Below, piece after piece: positions 16,566 through 25,473 of a stretch of DNA of 64,000 bases. A model generated the notes under the pieces. It searched no databases. It was not told the DNA's origin and was given only the letters and a program-made list of their open reading frames with translations. Made by a program: the position numbers and the translations under genes. The stretch's first letter is position 1, and every line of letters begins with the position of its first letter. Source of the stretch: an uncultured Bacillota bacterium (GTDB taxonomy: Bacteria > Bacillota_I > Bacilli_A > RFN20 > CAG-288); assembly GCA_949300365.1 (NCBI GenBank), contig CASGEC010000001.1:1-64000 (forward strand), read 5' to 3'.

Positions 16566-17000
16566 ATGTATTGTCCCCATTGCGGAAAGGACCTCGGCTC
16601 GCAAGAAGACGGCTATTGCCCAAATTGTGGAAAGAAGGTGAATGACATCCCCTCTTCTACAACACCCCAACCGAGTCCCGAAAGCATCAATGCCCAAAGG
16701 AAGAAGAAGGACAATGAGCAGACGCTCTCCGTCCTCTCGCTTCTCTTCGGTGTCCTGTCCATCATCTGCGGCCTCGGCGGAGGCGTCTTCATTTTCGGCG
16801 GTCCGACAATCGGCTTGATCTTCGGTATCATCGGCCTTGTCTTCGCAAAAGGACGGAAGGAATACGAAAACTACGCCAAGGTCGGAAAGGTGTGTGGCAT
16901 CATCGGCCTTGTCATCTCCATCATCGTCCTTGTCCTGACGGCAATTCTCTTCGGTCTTGGAATCTATTGGGCCATCGAGCAGGGGTGGCAACCGTTCTGA
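16566..17000 (+). CDS. Zinc-ribbon membrane protein (DUF4190-like)
   Basis: An N-terminal zinc ribbon (CPHC at residues 3-6 and CPNC near 18-21) is followed by a polar linker and a membrane part with two long Gly-rich hydrophobic stretches (about residues 55-92 and 105-135) of the DUF4190 type. Such proteins are common in Bacillota and Actinobacteria but have no defined role. Its own promoter and terminator show it is monocistronic. Confidence 0.75.
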   Translation: MYCPHCGKDLGSQEDGYCPNCGKKVNDIPSSTTPQPSPESINAQRKKKDNEQTLSVLSLLFGVLSIICGLGGGVFIFGGPTIGLIFGIIGLVFAKGRKEYENYAKVGKVCGIIGLVISIIVLVLTAILFGLGIYWAIEQGWQPF

Positions 17001-17026
17001 TCCCCGTCTTTAATACGAATCCATAG

Positions 17027-17053
17027 GGAAAGCTGAAGTTGGCTTTCCTTTTT
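17027..17053 (+). terminator. Terminator of the zinc-ribbon gene
   Basis: GGAAAGC (17027-17033) pairs with GCTTTCC (17042-17048), followed by TTTTT. Confidence 0.8.
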
Positions 17054-17057
17054 CAAT

Positions 17058-17089
17058 CAAAAAAGCTGCCATCCTTTTAAGATGACAGC
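17058..17089 (-). terminator. Terminator downstream of the GTW-repeat lipoprotein gene
   Basis: On the minus strand GCTGTCATC (17089-17081) pairs with GATGGCAGC (17073-17065) and runs into six T. It lies 21 bases after the TAA at 17110-17112, not after the TGA at 17287, so the ancestral gene ended at 17110. Confidence 0.8.
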
Positions 17090-17109
17090 CAGTGGATCAA
17101 ATAGAGGTA

Positions 17110-17286
17110 TTACGCCTTGCTGAGCTTCCTGAGGAAGTAAGCGCCATAGTCATCGGTTGTTTGGGCCGTGATTTCTCCTAGGATTGGGTAATAGCTAAAT
17201 TTCCAAGAATGATCGCCAAAAGTGCCTTCCAAGACGTAGTATCCGCTGCCTATTTCTACTCATTCCACTGGGGTCGAGGCAGTCTG
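17110..17286 (-). pseudogene. Stranded C terminus of the GTW-repeat lipoprotein
   Basis: The reading frame of the lipoprotein gene continues past its TGA at 17287-17289. It meets a second TGA at 17260-17262, nine codons later, then stays open for 49 codons to TAA at 17110-17112 followed by a terminator. The encoded segment (GSGYYVLEGTFGDHSWKFSYY and onward) matches the second half of the preceding modules, for example GFFFFTLEGTRYRVNYENT. It completes an eighth module. Either two nonsense mutations truncate the gene or TGA is read through here; elsewhere TGA acts as stop. Confidence 0.6.
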
Positions 17287-19680
17287 TCAATCCACTGTCG
17301 TAGTGCCATCGGAAGAAACGACGACAACGCAAGTGTTATTGGTATACGGATCGGTTCCGGTCCATGTTCCTATCAGGCCAGCGGGAAGACCACTTGGATT
17401 TTCTTCCTCGCCACTCTCTTCTGCTTTCCGGGTCATCGTTTGAAGGGGGATGGTATAAGACTGATCGATCAGCTTGATCGTTTCCGAGATAGTGTTCTCA
17501 TAGTTCACCCGATATCGCGTCCCTTCCAAGGTAAAGAAGAAGAAACCGCTGCTGCTATCGTTTTCCGTGTAGGCATCGACCTTTTCGGCGGTCTTTTTGT
17601 TGAGGGTCACGGAGCTATCCTCGCCAATCACGAGCGTGTAGCTCTCATCGCTTGTTGTCCATGTTCCAACGAGGAAGGAAGGGAGTTCGACGGGTTCCTC
17701 GACGACTTCTTCTTTTTTGAAGATGCCATGATAACCGGATGACGTCGTTGTAGCGTCAAGCCAAATACGAGGACCGAAACCCTGGTCACCATACTTAATG
17801 GTGTATTCAATGCCGTCGAAGGCAATCGTCGCTTCATAGTCGCCTTCATCCGTTGTGACGAAATCCGTCAGGAAGATACCTTGTGTTCCATCGAGGGTGA
17901 CAGAGGTTTCATCGACGACAAGCGCACGGGGTGTCGTATCGGTGCTCTTCCATTCACCGATAAGCTCTTCCGGAATGGTGACGGAAACAGCTATGAGTTT
18001 CTTATTGAGAAGGACTTCCTGCTCATCGAAGGCTAAAAGGACATGCTCCCTTTCCGTCGCAGTCTGCTTGACGTAGCTAAAGGTGTAGAGGACATCATCG
18101 ACGGTGAACGTTCCCGAAAGAGTGCCGTCCTCGGACTCCTCCAGGCTATCCAGTTCCGTCAATGTGTCGTTGAAGAGGAAGGTATCATCTTCGTTGAATG
18201 TCAGGACAAAGGAAACATCATCGATACTTCCTTCCCAGGTTCCCAAGAAGACCTCCGGGATCTCAATCGGTTCCTTGACGATTTCCTGTTCCTTTTCGAA
18301 GGTGACGCTGAAGGAGGACGTCATGGAGAAAATCTGGACCTTCGTCTCCGAAATCGTGTTTGTCTTGTATTCCTCGCCGTTCACAATAAGCGTATAGACA
18401 CCAAAGGAGTCGACTTCGTAAACAGAGCCTTTGACATCGTCAAGAAGGAAGCTTCCGTCCTCCTGGACGATGAAGGTATGTTCCTTATCGGAAGCATCCT
18501 TTCCACGCCATGTGCCGACCCATTCTGCAGGAAGGGGAATGATCTCCTTTTCCAAAATCCAGGGGTCTTGGGACTGGAGGGCTTCGACCTTGACGCATGT
18601 CTTGCCTTCAATCTCGGTAAGGGAGAGATAATACGAAGTCTGTGTCTCCTTCATGTCGAAGCGGATGGTAATATAGCTTCCCTCAGCCTTGATGTATTCG
18701 GCCTCCTTGCCATCCAGGGTCCAGATTCCCTCTTTCGAGACGGTTAAGGTATGCGTTCCATCCGTCCAGGTACCAAACCAGATATCGTCTTCCGGAAGAT
18801 AGGTTGCACTTTGGGGATCGTCGGGAGTTTCCTCTTCCTTCTTGTCCATGAGGGCCGTGAAGGTTCCATCATCGCTTTGGACGCTGAGTTGATTGGAAAT
18901 GATGGCGATGGTGTAGAACTTCCCATCGATTTCCGCACGGCAGGAAAGGGAAGCGGACTGATATGTCCAGATCGTCGCCTTCGTGGAATCCATGGTGAGG
19001 TTTCCGCTCTCGTCGACGATGATCGTGTAGAACTTGTCCGGTTGACTGGTGTCCTCAAGGTTGATGCCTTCCCATGTTCCCTTGAAGGCATCCGGAAGCG
19101 AAAGGCCGTGGAATTTGCCATCGTTATACAGCTTGAATGTTTCCTGGCCTTTGGCCAATTGGACGTAGACGGAACTATCGTAGGGAGACTGGAAGTAGTC
19201 AACGATGTAAGTCGTTTCCTGGAAAGCGACCTTTCCTCGATAACCGCCATCGATCTCTCTGAAATTCTCGATGACCTCACCCTGGACGTTGTTGAGAACG
19301 AGCTTTTCCTCATCGATGACAAGGCGATAGAAGGCACTGCCATCGTTTCCTTCCCATGTGCCGATAAGGTCGACAGGAATGACGTTTCCTTCTACGCTGC
19401 TGGAAGTGGTCGAAGAAGAATCTTCGCTACTTGTGCTGCTTGGTCCTGTTGTCGTTGTGGTTTCCTCTGACGTTGAAGAAGAAGGCATCGTAGGTGTTGT
19501 CGGTGTTTGAGTCGTGGTGGAGCTTGTCGGCGTCGAGGGGCTTGTGATGGAAGGTGGAGTCGTCTGGGTGGGTGTTGTCTCCGACGCCGGAGCAGGGGTC
19601 GTGGAAGAAGATTGGTTTTGGCAACCAATCAAGGTGAATCCCAGAACCAGCAAGGAGAGGAGCGTTTTCTTTCTTTTCAT
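17287..19680 (-). CDS. Lipoprotein with eight GTW-type repeat modules
   Basis: A surface lipoprotein of 797 residues before the first TGA. The signal peptide ends in lipobox LIGC (Cys20), followed by an 80-residue Thr/Ser/Pro linker. Seven complete modules of about 85-105 residues follow, each starting like PxxLIGTWEG and continuing with LVIDEDxSVTL and a short beta strand before the next, which suggests stacked small beta-barrel domains. An eighth module is begun and broken by stops. I know no named family; a spacer or ligand-binding role at the cell surface is inferred. It lies downstream of a second large lipoprotein gene on the same strand. Confidence 0.8.
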   Translation of the reverse strand: MKRKKTLLSLLVLGFTLIGCQNQSSSTTPAPASETTPTQTTPPSITSPSTPTSSTTTQTPTTPTMPSSSTSEETTTTTGPSSTSSEDSSSTTSSSVEGNVIPVDLIGTWEGNDGSAFYRLVIDEEKLVLNNVQGEVIENFREIDGGYRGKVAFQETTYIVDYFQSPYDSSVYVQLAKGQETFKLYNDGKFHGLSLPDAFKGTWEGINLEDTSQPDKFYTIIVDESGNLTMDSTKATIWTYQSASLSCRAEIDGKFYTIAIISNQLSVQSDDGTFTALMDKKEEETPDDPQSATYLPEDDIWFGTWTDGTHTLTVSKEGIWTLDGKEAEYIKAEGSYITIRFDMKETQTSYYLSLTEIEGKTCVKVEALQSQDPWILEKEIIPLPAEWVGTWRGKDASDKEHTFIVQEDGSFLLDDVKGSVYEVDSFGVYTLIVNGEEYKTNTISETKVQIFSMTSSFSVTFEKEQEIVKEPIEIPEVFLGTWEGSIDDVSFVLTFNEDDTFLFNDTLTELDSLEESEDGTLSGTFTVDDVLYTFSYVKQTATEREHVLLAFDEQEVLLNKKLIAVSVTIPEELIGEWKSTDTTPRALVVDETSVTLDGTQGIFLTDFVTTDEGDYEATIAFDGIEYTIKYGDQGFGPRIWLDATTTSSGYHGIFKKEEVVEEPVELPSFLVGTWTTSDESYTLVIGEDSSVTLNKKTAEKVDAYTENDSSSGFFFFTLEGTRYRVNYENTISETIKLIDQSYTIPLQTMTRKAEESGEEENPSGLPAGLIGTWTGTDPYTNNTCVVVVSSDGTTTVD

Positions 19681-19715
19681 TTTTGGTATCTCCTTTTGTC
19701 TTTTTGTGGAAGGAT

Positions 19716-22124
19716 CTATTCTTCAGCGGAATCGGTGACGGGGATATAGGGCATGACGGAAGCGTCACGGATAGAGATCTGGATCATGCCGGTAGCGCCC
19801 TTGGAGTCGATCATGATGACAAAGGGCAAACCTTCCTTTCCATAGCGTTCATAGCCCGGTTCACTTTGGCCGATCTTATAGCCTTTCTCGAAGAGAAGGT
19901 CGATGTATTTGTCGACATAGGCGACGTTGTATTCGCTGCCGGTAGAGGAGGCATAGGTGTTGTTGATCGGGAATTCGATGTAGCCATCGGGATTTCCGGC
20001 AAACCAGGTATCGTTGAGGACGGGATCGTAGAGATAGGGGATTTCATCGACGGAGTCGCCGATCCACTTCTTTGCCTTCATCGCCTCATAGATTTCCGGG
20101 CAGCCTTCCTTCCATGTCGTCGGGGCAACGAAGGGTGTCTGGATGGCGGAGAAGTCGATCGTCTCGGGAAGGCTTGTGCCAAGTTTTATCTCGGCCTTGT
20201 CCGTTCCAAGGCCATCGGTCTTATAGGTATAGCCTGTCAGTGCCGCCTTGCTTTCGTCATAGGTGATTTCCAAGGTCCTTTCGAGGGCGAAGTCCCCGTT
20301 GGGGCCAATCGGAAGGGCGGTGTCGAGAATATGAACCTTGTCCTTGGGAACGATGATGCTTGCGGAATTCTCCTTGAAGGCAAGGACTTCGGCGGAGAGG
20401 GAGGTCAAGCCGAAGAAGTCGTCGATGGAGGTATAGCCTTCTTCGCCATCGGCATAATATTTGGCGACGTTCTCGTCATTGACCCGGAAAGGTGTGACAA
20501 GGCCGGTTTCCGGATCATAGGCGTATCCGGAATAGGAATGGTAGTATTCGTTTCCCGAGCCCGGCGCGGTATTGGGAACGTATTCGTCCAAGAGGGCGAT
20601 GTCGCCCCTGATCGTCCATGTCGAGGTGACCTTGGTATTGTCTGCCCGATAGGTCGTGATGGAATAGCCATCCGTGGACTGGAAACGATTGAGGGCTGCC
20701 TCGATCTTGGCATCCGCAGGATCCTTGTAGGCCTGGACCTCCTCGATTGCCTCTCCTTCCTTGAAGGTGAGCTTCATCTCGTAATGGAAGATTCTGTCCA
20801 TGCCGCTTTCGGTGACGATGACATCCCTGGAACGGGCCGTTATCGAAGTCAATTGACCCTGGCTATCCGTCGTTGCCGTCATCTGGGTGACGATACCCAT
20901 GCCATCCACGGCACCGGTCATGGTCTTGACGAGGTTGTCATACTGGTAGCCATAGTAGCGATAGGTGTTCTCTCCTGTCTTCACGAAGGCGTTGTAGTCG
21001 ATGGTCGCAAGGAAATCCGGAACAGAATAGTTGACGCCTTGGGAGACTTCCTGGAGAGTGTTGTCCGGCCCGATGAACTGCTCGACCAGAGTGCCATCCT
21101 CATCCTTTGCATAATAGCTCTCATCCTCGCTGACACCGGAAGAGGAATCCACGATGCGATAGCGATTGCCCTTGAGATCGTACTGGAAGCTAGCAAGGGA
21201 CGGCTGGGAATAGAAGGTATCGTCCAGGTAAATGGTCAGATTGCTGTCATAGGTCACAAGATCGCCCGTCAGGTAGGAAAGGTTCTCTTTTGTCAGGCGG
21301 GTATCGGAAAGCGTGAAGGAATCCGCGAAAGCCTTGGCTTCCTCGGAAGCTGTCTTTCCGACGTTCTTTATGTAACCCTTCGTTCCTTCGATGAGGGTAC
21401 TTGCCGTTCCATCCGTATCCATGTAGTTGGAAACAAAGCCGATGGTGATCATCTCCTCTTCGGCATCATAGGTGAAGTAGATGCGCATGATGTAGTCAAG
21501 ATATTCCCCAAGACCGAACATGCTCGCAAAGACGGTGACGACGCCCGTATCGTCGACAAGATAATTGCCGCTCTGCTCATAGATGACTTCGTTGGACCAA
21601 TCGACCTCCTCATGGTCCAAAAGGGCCAGATAGTCCAGTTCCTTAGTTTCATGATAAGGAGAAACCGCCTGCGTCGTCGAATCCCGATAGCTCAAGGCAT
21701 TGAGAACCTGGAAACCATCGCTATTCTTTTCGACGGAATAGAGAAGGGTCTTGGTCTTATCCTCGTAGCTTGTCAAGGCATAAGTTCCCGAAAGCGTCGC
21801 ACTGTCGATGATAAAGGAAGGCGTGATAAGCTGCTCACTTAGAACCTGACCACTCTCATCAAGATATCCATAGGTATAATTCGTCGCTTCCTTCGCCTGA
21901 TTGACTAGTGCGAAGATATCGTCCGAATGGTCTTCTACCGTGATCGGCGTTGAAGGATCGGAAGGTGTGGTTGTTGTCTCTCCGGGTGTTGTCGGAGTGC
22001 TTCCCGGAGTGGTAGGTGATTCCGGAGTCGTCGATGGTAGAGGCGTCGTGGAAGACGTGTTTGTTGCGCAGCCAGTCGTGAGCAAGGCCAACGTCAGAAG
22101 GCTAAGGGCGACGTGTTTTTTCAT
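19716..22124 (-). CDS. Large lipoprotein with Thr/Pro linker
   Basis: A secreted lipoprotein of 802 residues: basic N terminus, hydrophobic core, lipobox LTTGC, and a 50-residue linker of TTP/STP repeats. The long C-terminal part is beta-rich and acidic, with no motif I recognise. Start ATG 22124 is chosen for AAAGGAG six bases upstream; the frame is open to 22172. It precedes the GTW-repeat lipoprotein by 35 bases with no terminator between, so both are probably one transcript. A cre-like site lies about 190 bases upstream. Confidence 0.8.
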   Translation of the reverse strand: MKKHVALSLLTLALLTTGCATNTSSTTPLPSTTPESPTTPGSTPTTPGETTTTPSDPSTPITVEDHSDDIFALVNQAKEATNYTYGYLDESGQVLSEQLITPSFIIDSATLSGTYALTSYEDKTKTLLYSVEKNSDGFQVLNALSYRDSTTQAVSPYHETKELDYLALLDHEEVDWSNEVIYEQSGNYLVDDTGVVTVFASMFGLGEYLDYIMRIYFTYDAEEEMITIGFVSNYMDTDGTASTLIEGTKGYIKNVGKTASEEAKAFADSFTLSDTRLTKENLSYLTGDLVTYDSNLTIYLDDTFYSQPSLASFQYDLKGNRYRIVDSSSGVSEDESYYAKDEDGTLVEQFIGPDNTLQEVSQGVNYSVPDFLATIDYNAFVKTGENTYRYYGYQYDNLVKTMTGAVDGMGIVTQMTATTDSQGQLTSITARSRDVIVTESGMDRIFHYEMKLTFKEGEAIEEVQAYKDPADAKIEAALNRFQSTDGYSITTYRADNTKVTSTWTIRGDIALLDEYVPNTAPGSGNEYYHSYSGYAYDPETGLVTPFRVNDENVAKYYADGEEGYTSIDDFFGLTSLSAEVLAFKENSASIIVPKDKVHILDTALPIGPNGDFALERTLEITYDESKAALTGYTYKTDGLGTDKAEIKLGTSLPETIDFSAIQTPFVAPTTWKEGCPEIYEAMKAKKWIGDSVDEIPYLYDPVLNDTWFAGNPDGYIEFPINNTYASSTGSEYNVAYVDKYIDLLFEKGYKIGQSEPGYERYGKEGLPFVIMIDSKGATGMIQISIRDASVMPYIPVTDSAEE

Positions 22125-22309
22125 ATGTTTCTCCTTTTTGTCGAGATGAGACGATTCTAAAGGAAGGTGCAATGGAAGACAAAAAGGTACAAATCAAAAA
22201 ACACATTTCAAAAAAATCTAAATTTGTACATATAAAATGTTTTGTTTTCGATAAATTTCTTTGAAAGGATACTTCTCTTTCTTATGCATAAATGAAGACT
22301 TTTAGATAA

Positions 22310-22324
22310 TGTAAGCGCTTTATA
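22310..22324. promoter_or_regulatory. cre-like (CcpA) site upstream of the lipoprotein operon
   Basis: TGTAAGCGCTTTATA fits the catabolite responsive element consensus (TGWAANCGNTNWCA) at about 12 of 14 positions. It lies in the 274-base gap between the AraC gene end and the lipoprotein start, in an AT-rich stretch where the promoter should be. No CcpA gene is in the window. Confidence 0.4.
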
Positions 22325-22398
22325 AATACTATTGCTCTGGCTTTTCTCTATTGAGGATGACCGACTTTGTTCCTTTAATGCTTTTCCAATGGGGATAG

Positions 22399-23355
22399 CT
22401 AACAGGTAGGATTCTTCTTCTCGATATAGCCTTTTATTTTTCCCATGGCCAGATCGTCTGAAAGGAACTCTTCCTTCTGGACAGAGGGAAGGAAAGAGGC
22501 TTCCAGCATGCCTTTCTTCCCCTTCTCTCGGTATTGCCGTGGGCGGCAGGAGAAGGATTGGCGGAAGAGACGGTTCATGTATTTGGGGTCGGAGAAGCCG
22601 CATTCGAAAGCGATGTTGGTCAATGTCTTCGTACTGTCCTGCATCAGGCGTATGGCCTTTTGCATACGCTTGGATTGGACGTATTGCTGGAAGGTAACAC
22701 CGAATGTTTCCGTGAAGATATGGGAAAGGTGCGGAAGAGTGATTCCTTCCTTAGTGGCGATATCGGCAAGGCGTATTTTTCCGGAATAGTTCTCGTCGAC
22801 ATAGGAGAGAATCCGCTGGATTCGATCGAACCTTCTTTTCATGCGGTTCTTTTCTTCTTCCGAAACTAGACGATGGGGTACCTTTTCAAGAAGCATGGAA
22901 AGAAGACTGGCGAGATCGGAAATGATCCTCAATTGGAATCCTTCTTCCTTTCCGAAGTATTCTCTTCCTGCCTTCAGGAAGAGATTGCGGAATAGGGAAA
23001 GGGACTGGTCATCAAAAAAGCGTTTCAAGTCCCCGGTCGTAAAAAGCGTATTGCGAATCGGAGAATAGTAATCCATCAGGAAATGGGAGGAAATCTGGGC
23101 GATCAGAAAAACAGGATGGACTTCCTTTTCTTCCGCGGCAAGGTAGCCATGGCTTTCATAGCTGTTGACGAAAACGATATCTCCAGGAACCATAGGAATC
23201 TTTTCCGCAGCTGTCTTCAAAAGGCCATTGCCTTCCAAAAGCATCGCCAGCTCGAAGTCGCTGTGGACATGCATTTGGCGATAGGCAATCCTGTTGACGA
23301 TAAAACGGATATGGCGGATTTGAAGATGGCCGACCAGCTCGAATTGGTTTTCCAT
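22399..23355 (-). CDS. AraC-family transcriptional regulator
   Basis: A one-component regulator of 318 residues. The N-terminal part is cupin-like and begins with an HVHSDFELAML segment typical of sugar-sensing AraC regulators; the C-terminal 100 residues hold two helix-turn-helix units, ending with the signature NIAFECGFSDPKYMNRLFRQ. It is transcribed toward the two lipoprotein genes with about 270 bases between, so these are its likely targets. Ligand unknown. Confidence 0.9.
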   Translation of the reverse strand: MENQFELVGHLQIRHIRFIVNRIAYRQMHVHSDFELAMLLEGNGLLKTAAEKIPMVPGDIVFVNSYESHGYLAAEEKEVHPVFLIAQISSHFLMDYYSPIRNTLFTTGDLKRFFDDQSLSLFRNLFLKAGREYFGKEEGFQLRIISDLASLLSMLLEKVPHRLVSEEEKNRMKRRFDRIQRILSYVDENYSGKIRLADIATKEGITLPHLSHIFTETFGVTFQQYVQSKRMQKAIRLMQDSTKTLTNIAFECGFSDPKYMNRLFRQSFSCRPRQYREKGKKGMLEASFLPSVQKEEFLSDDLAMGKIKGYIEKKNPTC

Positions 23356-23577
23356 GGCAAATCCATACTAATGTTTTCGGAAAGGAAATGCCATAGCTGG
23401 ACTCTAATTTCCCTTCTGATGATTCAAGGTATGTCTTATAACTTTTGTTTCTTGAGACAAGATTCAAAAGGCTGAGATCATTATTTAGATAAACCAGGCA
23501 TAATATAGCAATCCTTTTCGTTTCATAGAAATTTGTAGTTTGTTTGAGAAAAGGATATAGATGAAAATCAGAAGTCT

Positions 23578-24321
23578 CTAATCCGAAACCGTCCATCCGT
23601 ATGCTTGCAGAAGCTGATATCCCCTTGCTATCGTTTCTCCCAATTTATCGGTCCAAGAGGGATGGAAGGATTTCAGGATGCTTAATGCTGTTTCCAATGG
23701 GAACAAGCCTTTTTGAATGACATTCTTCTCTTTCCAGGATCCGAACCTCTTCCCATATTCGGAAACGATGAAGCTATAGGCGTTCATGGATAGGAGCACG
23801 CCGGTTTTTACAGCGGTGTTGGTATAAAACACATATTGTTGTGTCCCACCGTCCTCTAGGGAAACCGACCTGTCCCAGTTCTTTGTCTCCATGAATATCG
23901 ATCCACAGACAAAACGACTTTTCTCATTGAAAGAAAACGCCTCGTCTCCATCCACTTGATAAAGGTTACCGGACATCACAAAGCACAACTTTCCCTTTGC
24001 AAAATAGTAGACAATATCGTCTTTCCCTTTTTGGAATGGCCTTGGTTTTGTGGGTCGATAGTCATTTGAAGAGAAATGGATTCGTCGATCGAAATAGCCC
24101 AAGGAATAAGGAATCCCTTTTTTCCTTATGGGGCTATAAAGCACCTCATCGAATGCTTGCGGATCAAAATCCTTCCGTCTTTTTAAGGCATCAACTGTCC
24201 ATTTCAGGTTCTCGGAGAACGTCTTCTTGCAAAAAGAGTGGGCAAAATCCTCATCGTGGAATGTGTTAGCTATCTCTTCTATCGACCAATGTTTGGTGGA
24301 AAGAAAATCCGAGCTTTCCAT
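23578..24321 (-). CDS. Hypothetical protein, 247 aa
   Basis: No recognised family, signal peptide or membrane segment. It is rich in aromatic residues and mixed alpha/beta in character. The start ATG 24321 has GAGGAGAACAACACC directly upstream. It follows the monooxygenase gene on the same strand by 82 bases; this gap contains an inverted repeat GTGATATCAC (24379-24388) and a TATAGT box, so it may have its own promoter rather than belong to the redox operon. Confidence 0.65.
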   Translation of the reverse strand: MESSDFLSTKHWSIEEIANTFHDEDFAHSFCKKTFSENLKWTVDALKRRKDFDPQAFDEVLYSPIRKKGIPYSLGYFDRRIHFSSNDYRPTKPRPFQKGKDDIVYYFAKGKLCFVMSGNLYQVDGDEAFSFNEKSRFVCGSIFMETKNWDRSVSLEDGGTQQYVFYTNTAVKTGVLLSMNAYSFIVSEYGKRFGSWKEKNVIQKGLFPLETALSILKSFHPSWTDKLGETIARGYQLLQAYGWTVSD

Positions 24322-24403
24322 GGTGTTGTTCTCCTCTGAGAGGCCCTTTGTTTTCCAAACAAACGCGAGCCTACTATAGTGATATCACGTTTTGATACTG
24401 CCA

Positions 24404-24733
24404 TCACTCCCTTATGAATGTTTTATCCGAGCTGGGAATAGCGAGGTCATCCACAAACCTTTCGACGCGCATCTTGAGGTCGTATTTGTTTCTTAATGCC
24501 GTGATCCGCACCATCATCTTGGAAGCGTGATGGAAATCCAAAGCCTTTTGATCCTTCCATCTGTCAATGAGAAGGATGGTTTCCGGATCATCCAAGGAAG
24601 CAAAATACGCATATCCCAGATTGCCTTCCTCTTTCCGGATGAGATCGACAATCCCGGTATCCGTCATCTCCTCTGCAAATGCCTTCGCGCTTTTGTTTTT
24701 GCCGGTGTAAAAGATATGGATTGTTATCGCTAT
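24404..24733 (-). CDS. Antibiotic-biosynthesis-monooxygenase (YgiN-like) domain protein
   Basis: A dimeric alpha/beta-barrel (ABM) protein of 109 residues; relatives are quinol monooxygenases and heme-degrading enzymes. The pattern ITIHIFY, then EEGNLGYAYFASLDDPETILLIDRW and a final FVDD is typical. No ATG, GTG or TTG fits the perfect AAGGAGG at 24742-24748: the codon seven bases downstream is ATA at 24733. An ATG at 24793 lies inside the upstream gene with no ribosome site. I give the ATA start as most likely. Last gene of a redox operon. Confidence 0.7.
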   Translation of the reverse strand: MAITIHIFYTGKNKSAKAFAEEMTDTGIVDLIRKEEGNLGYAYFASLDDPETILLIDRWKDQKALDFHHASKMMVRITALRNKYDLKMRVERFVDDLAIPSSDKTFIRE

Positions 24734-24750
24734 AGGAACACCTCCTTGGA

Positions 24751-25473
24751 TCAGAGATTGCTGTATTCCTCGTCGCTGACCTTTTCCAGCCATTCGTTGG
24801 AGGTGTTTTCTCCTGGCACCTCGATGGCAAGATGGGAAAACCAGCTATCCTTTGTGGCCCCATGCCAATGCTTGATTCCAGGAGCGATGTAAACGGCATC
24901 CCCAGGATGGAGCTTTTGGGCTTCTTTACCTTCTTCTTGATGCCAGCCTTCCCCATCCGTGCAGAGCAGGATTTGACCGCCGCCTTTGGTCGCGCGATGG
25001 ATATGCCAGTTGTTTCGGCAACCCGGTTCGAAGGTGACGTTGGCAATGAAAACGCCGTCTTTGTTGATGGGATTCAGATAGGACTTTCCGACAAAGTATT
25101 GCGCATAGGCGTCATTGGGTTTGCCAAGACCAAACAGCGGCTCTTCTGTCGTCTTCTCGTCCTGGTAGACTTCCCTTACCATCGGGAACACGGCCCAGGC
25201 ATTCGGCCAGCCGACATAGAAGGCGATATGGGTAATGATTTCTACCATCTCGACCTTCGTTACGCCGTGGTTCTTGGCGTTGGTGAGATGGTATTTGAGC
25301 GAATTGTCCGTGATGCCCTTGCTCACCAAAGCGACAACCGTGATGATGCATCTGTCCCTAAGGGATAGCTTATCCGTCCGAGACCAGACCTCCCCAAAAA
25401 GGACATCGTCATTCAGCTCGGCAAATTTGGGGGCCAAATCCCCCAAGCCCTTTCTTCCTGCCGTTTGCTTCAT
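24751..25473 (-). CDS. Carboxymuconolactone decarboxylase / cupin fusion
   Basis: A two-domain protein. Residues 1-105 form an AhpD-like carboxymuconolactone decarboxylase domain (SLRDRCIITVVAL, NHGVTKVEMVEIITH); it lacks the CxxC of AhpD, as in the decarboxylase branch. Residues 120-225 form a cupin with NWHIHRATKGGGQILLCTDG and a late HWHGA, giving metal-binding His residues. Such fusions are frequent in Bacillota and are annotated as oxidoreductase-associated; the substrate is unknown. It overlaps the flavodoxin gene by four bases. Confidence 0.85.
   Translation of the reverse strand: MKQTAGRKGLGDLAPKFAELNDDVLFGEVWSRTDKLSLRDRCIITVVALVSKGITDNSLKYHLTNAKNHGVTKVEMVEIITHIAFYVGWPNAWAVFPMVREVYQDEKTTEEPLFGLGKPNDAYAQYFVGKSYLNPINKDGVFIANVTFEPGCRNNWHIHRATKGGGQILLCTDGEGWHQEEGKEAQKLHPGDAVYIAPGIKHWHGATKDSWFSHLAIEVPGENTSNEWLEKVSDEEYSNL

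Noticed and set aside
17260..17289. Use of genetic code 4 (TGA as Trp) by the organism
   Set aside because: rsmD/coaD, the YlbF-family gene/rsmD, rnjA/maf, ecfT/truA and coaD end in TGA at family-typical lengths, several as ATGA overlaps, so TGA is a stop genome-wide.
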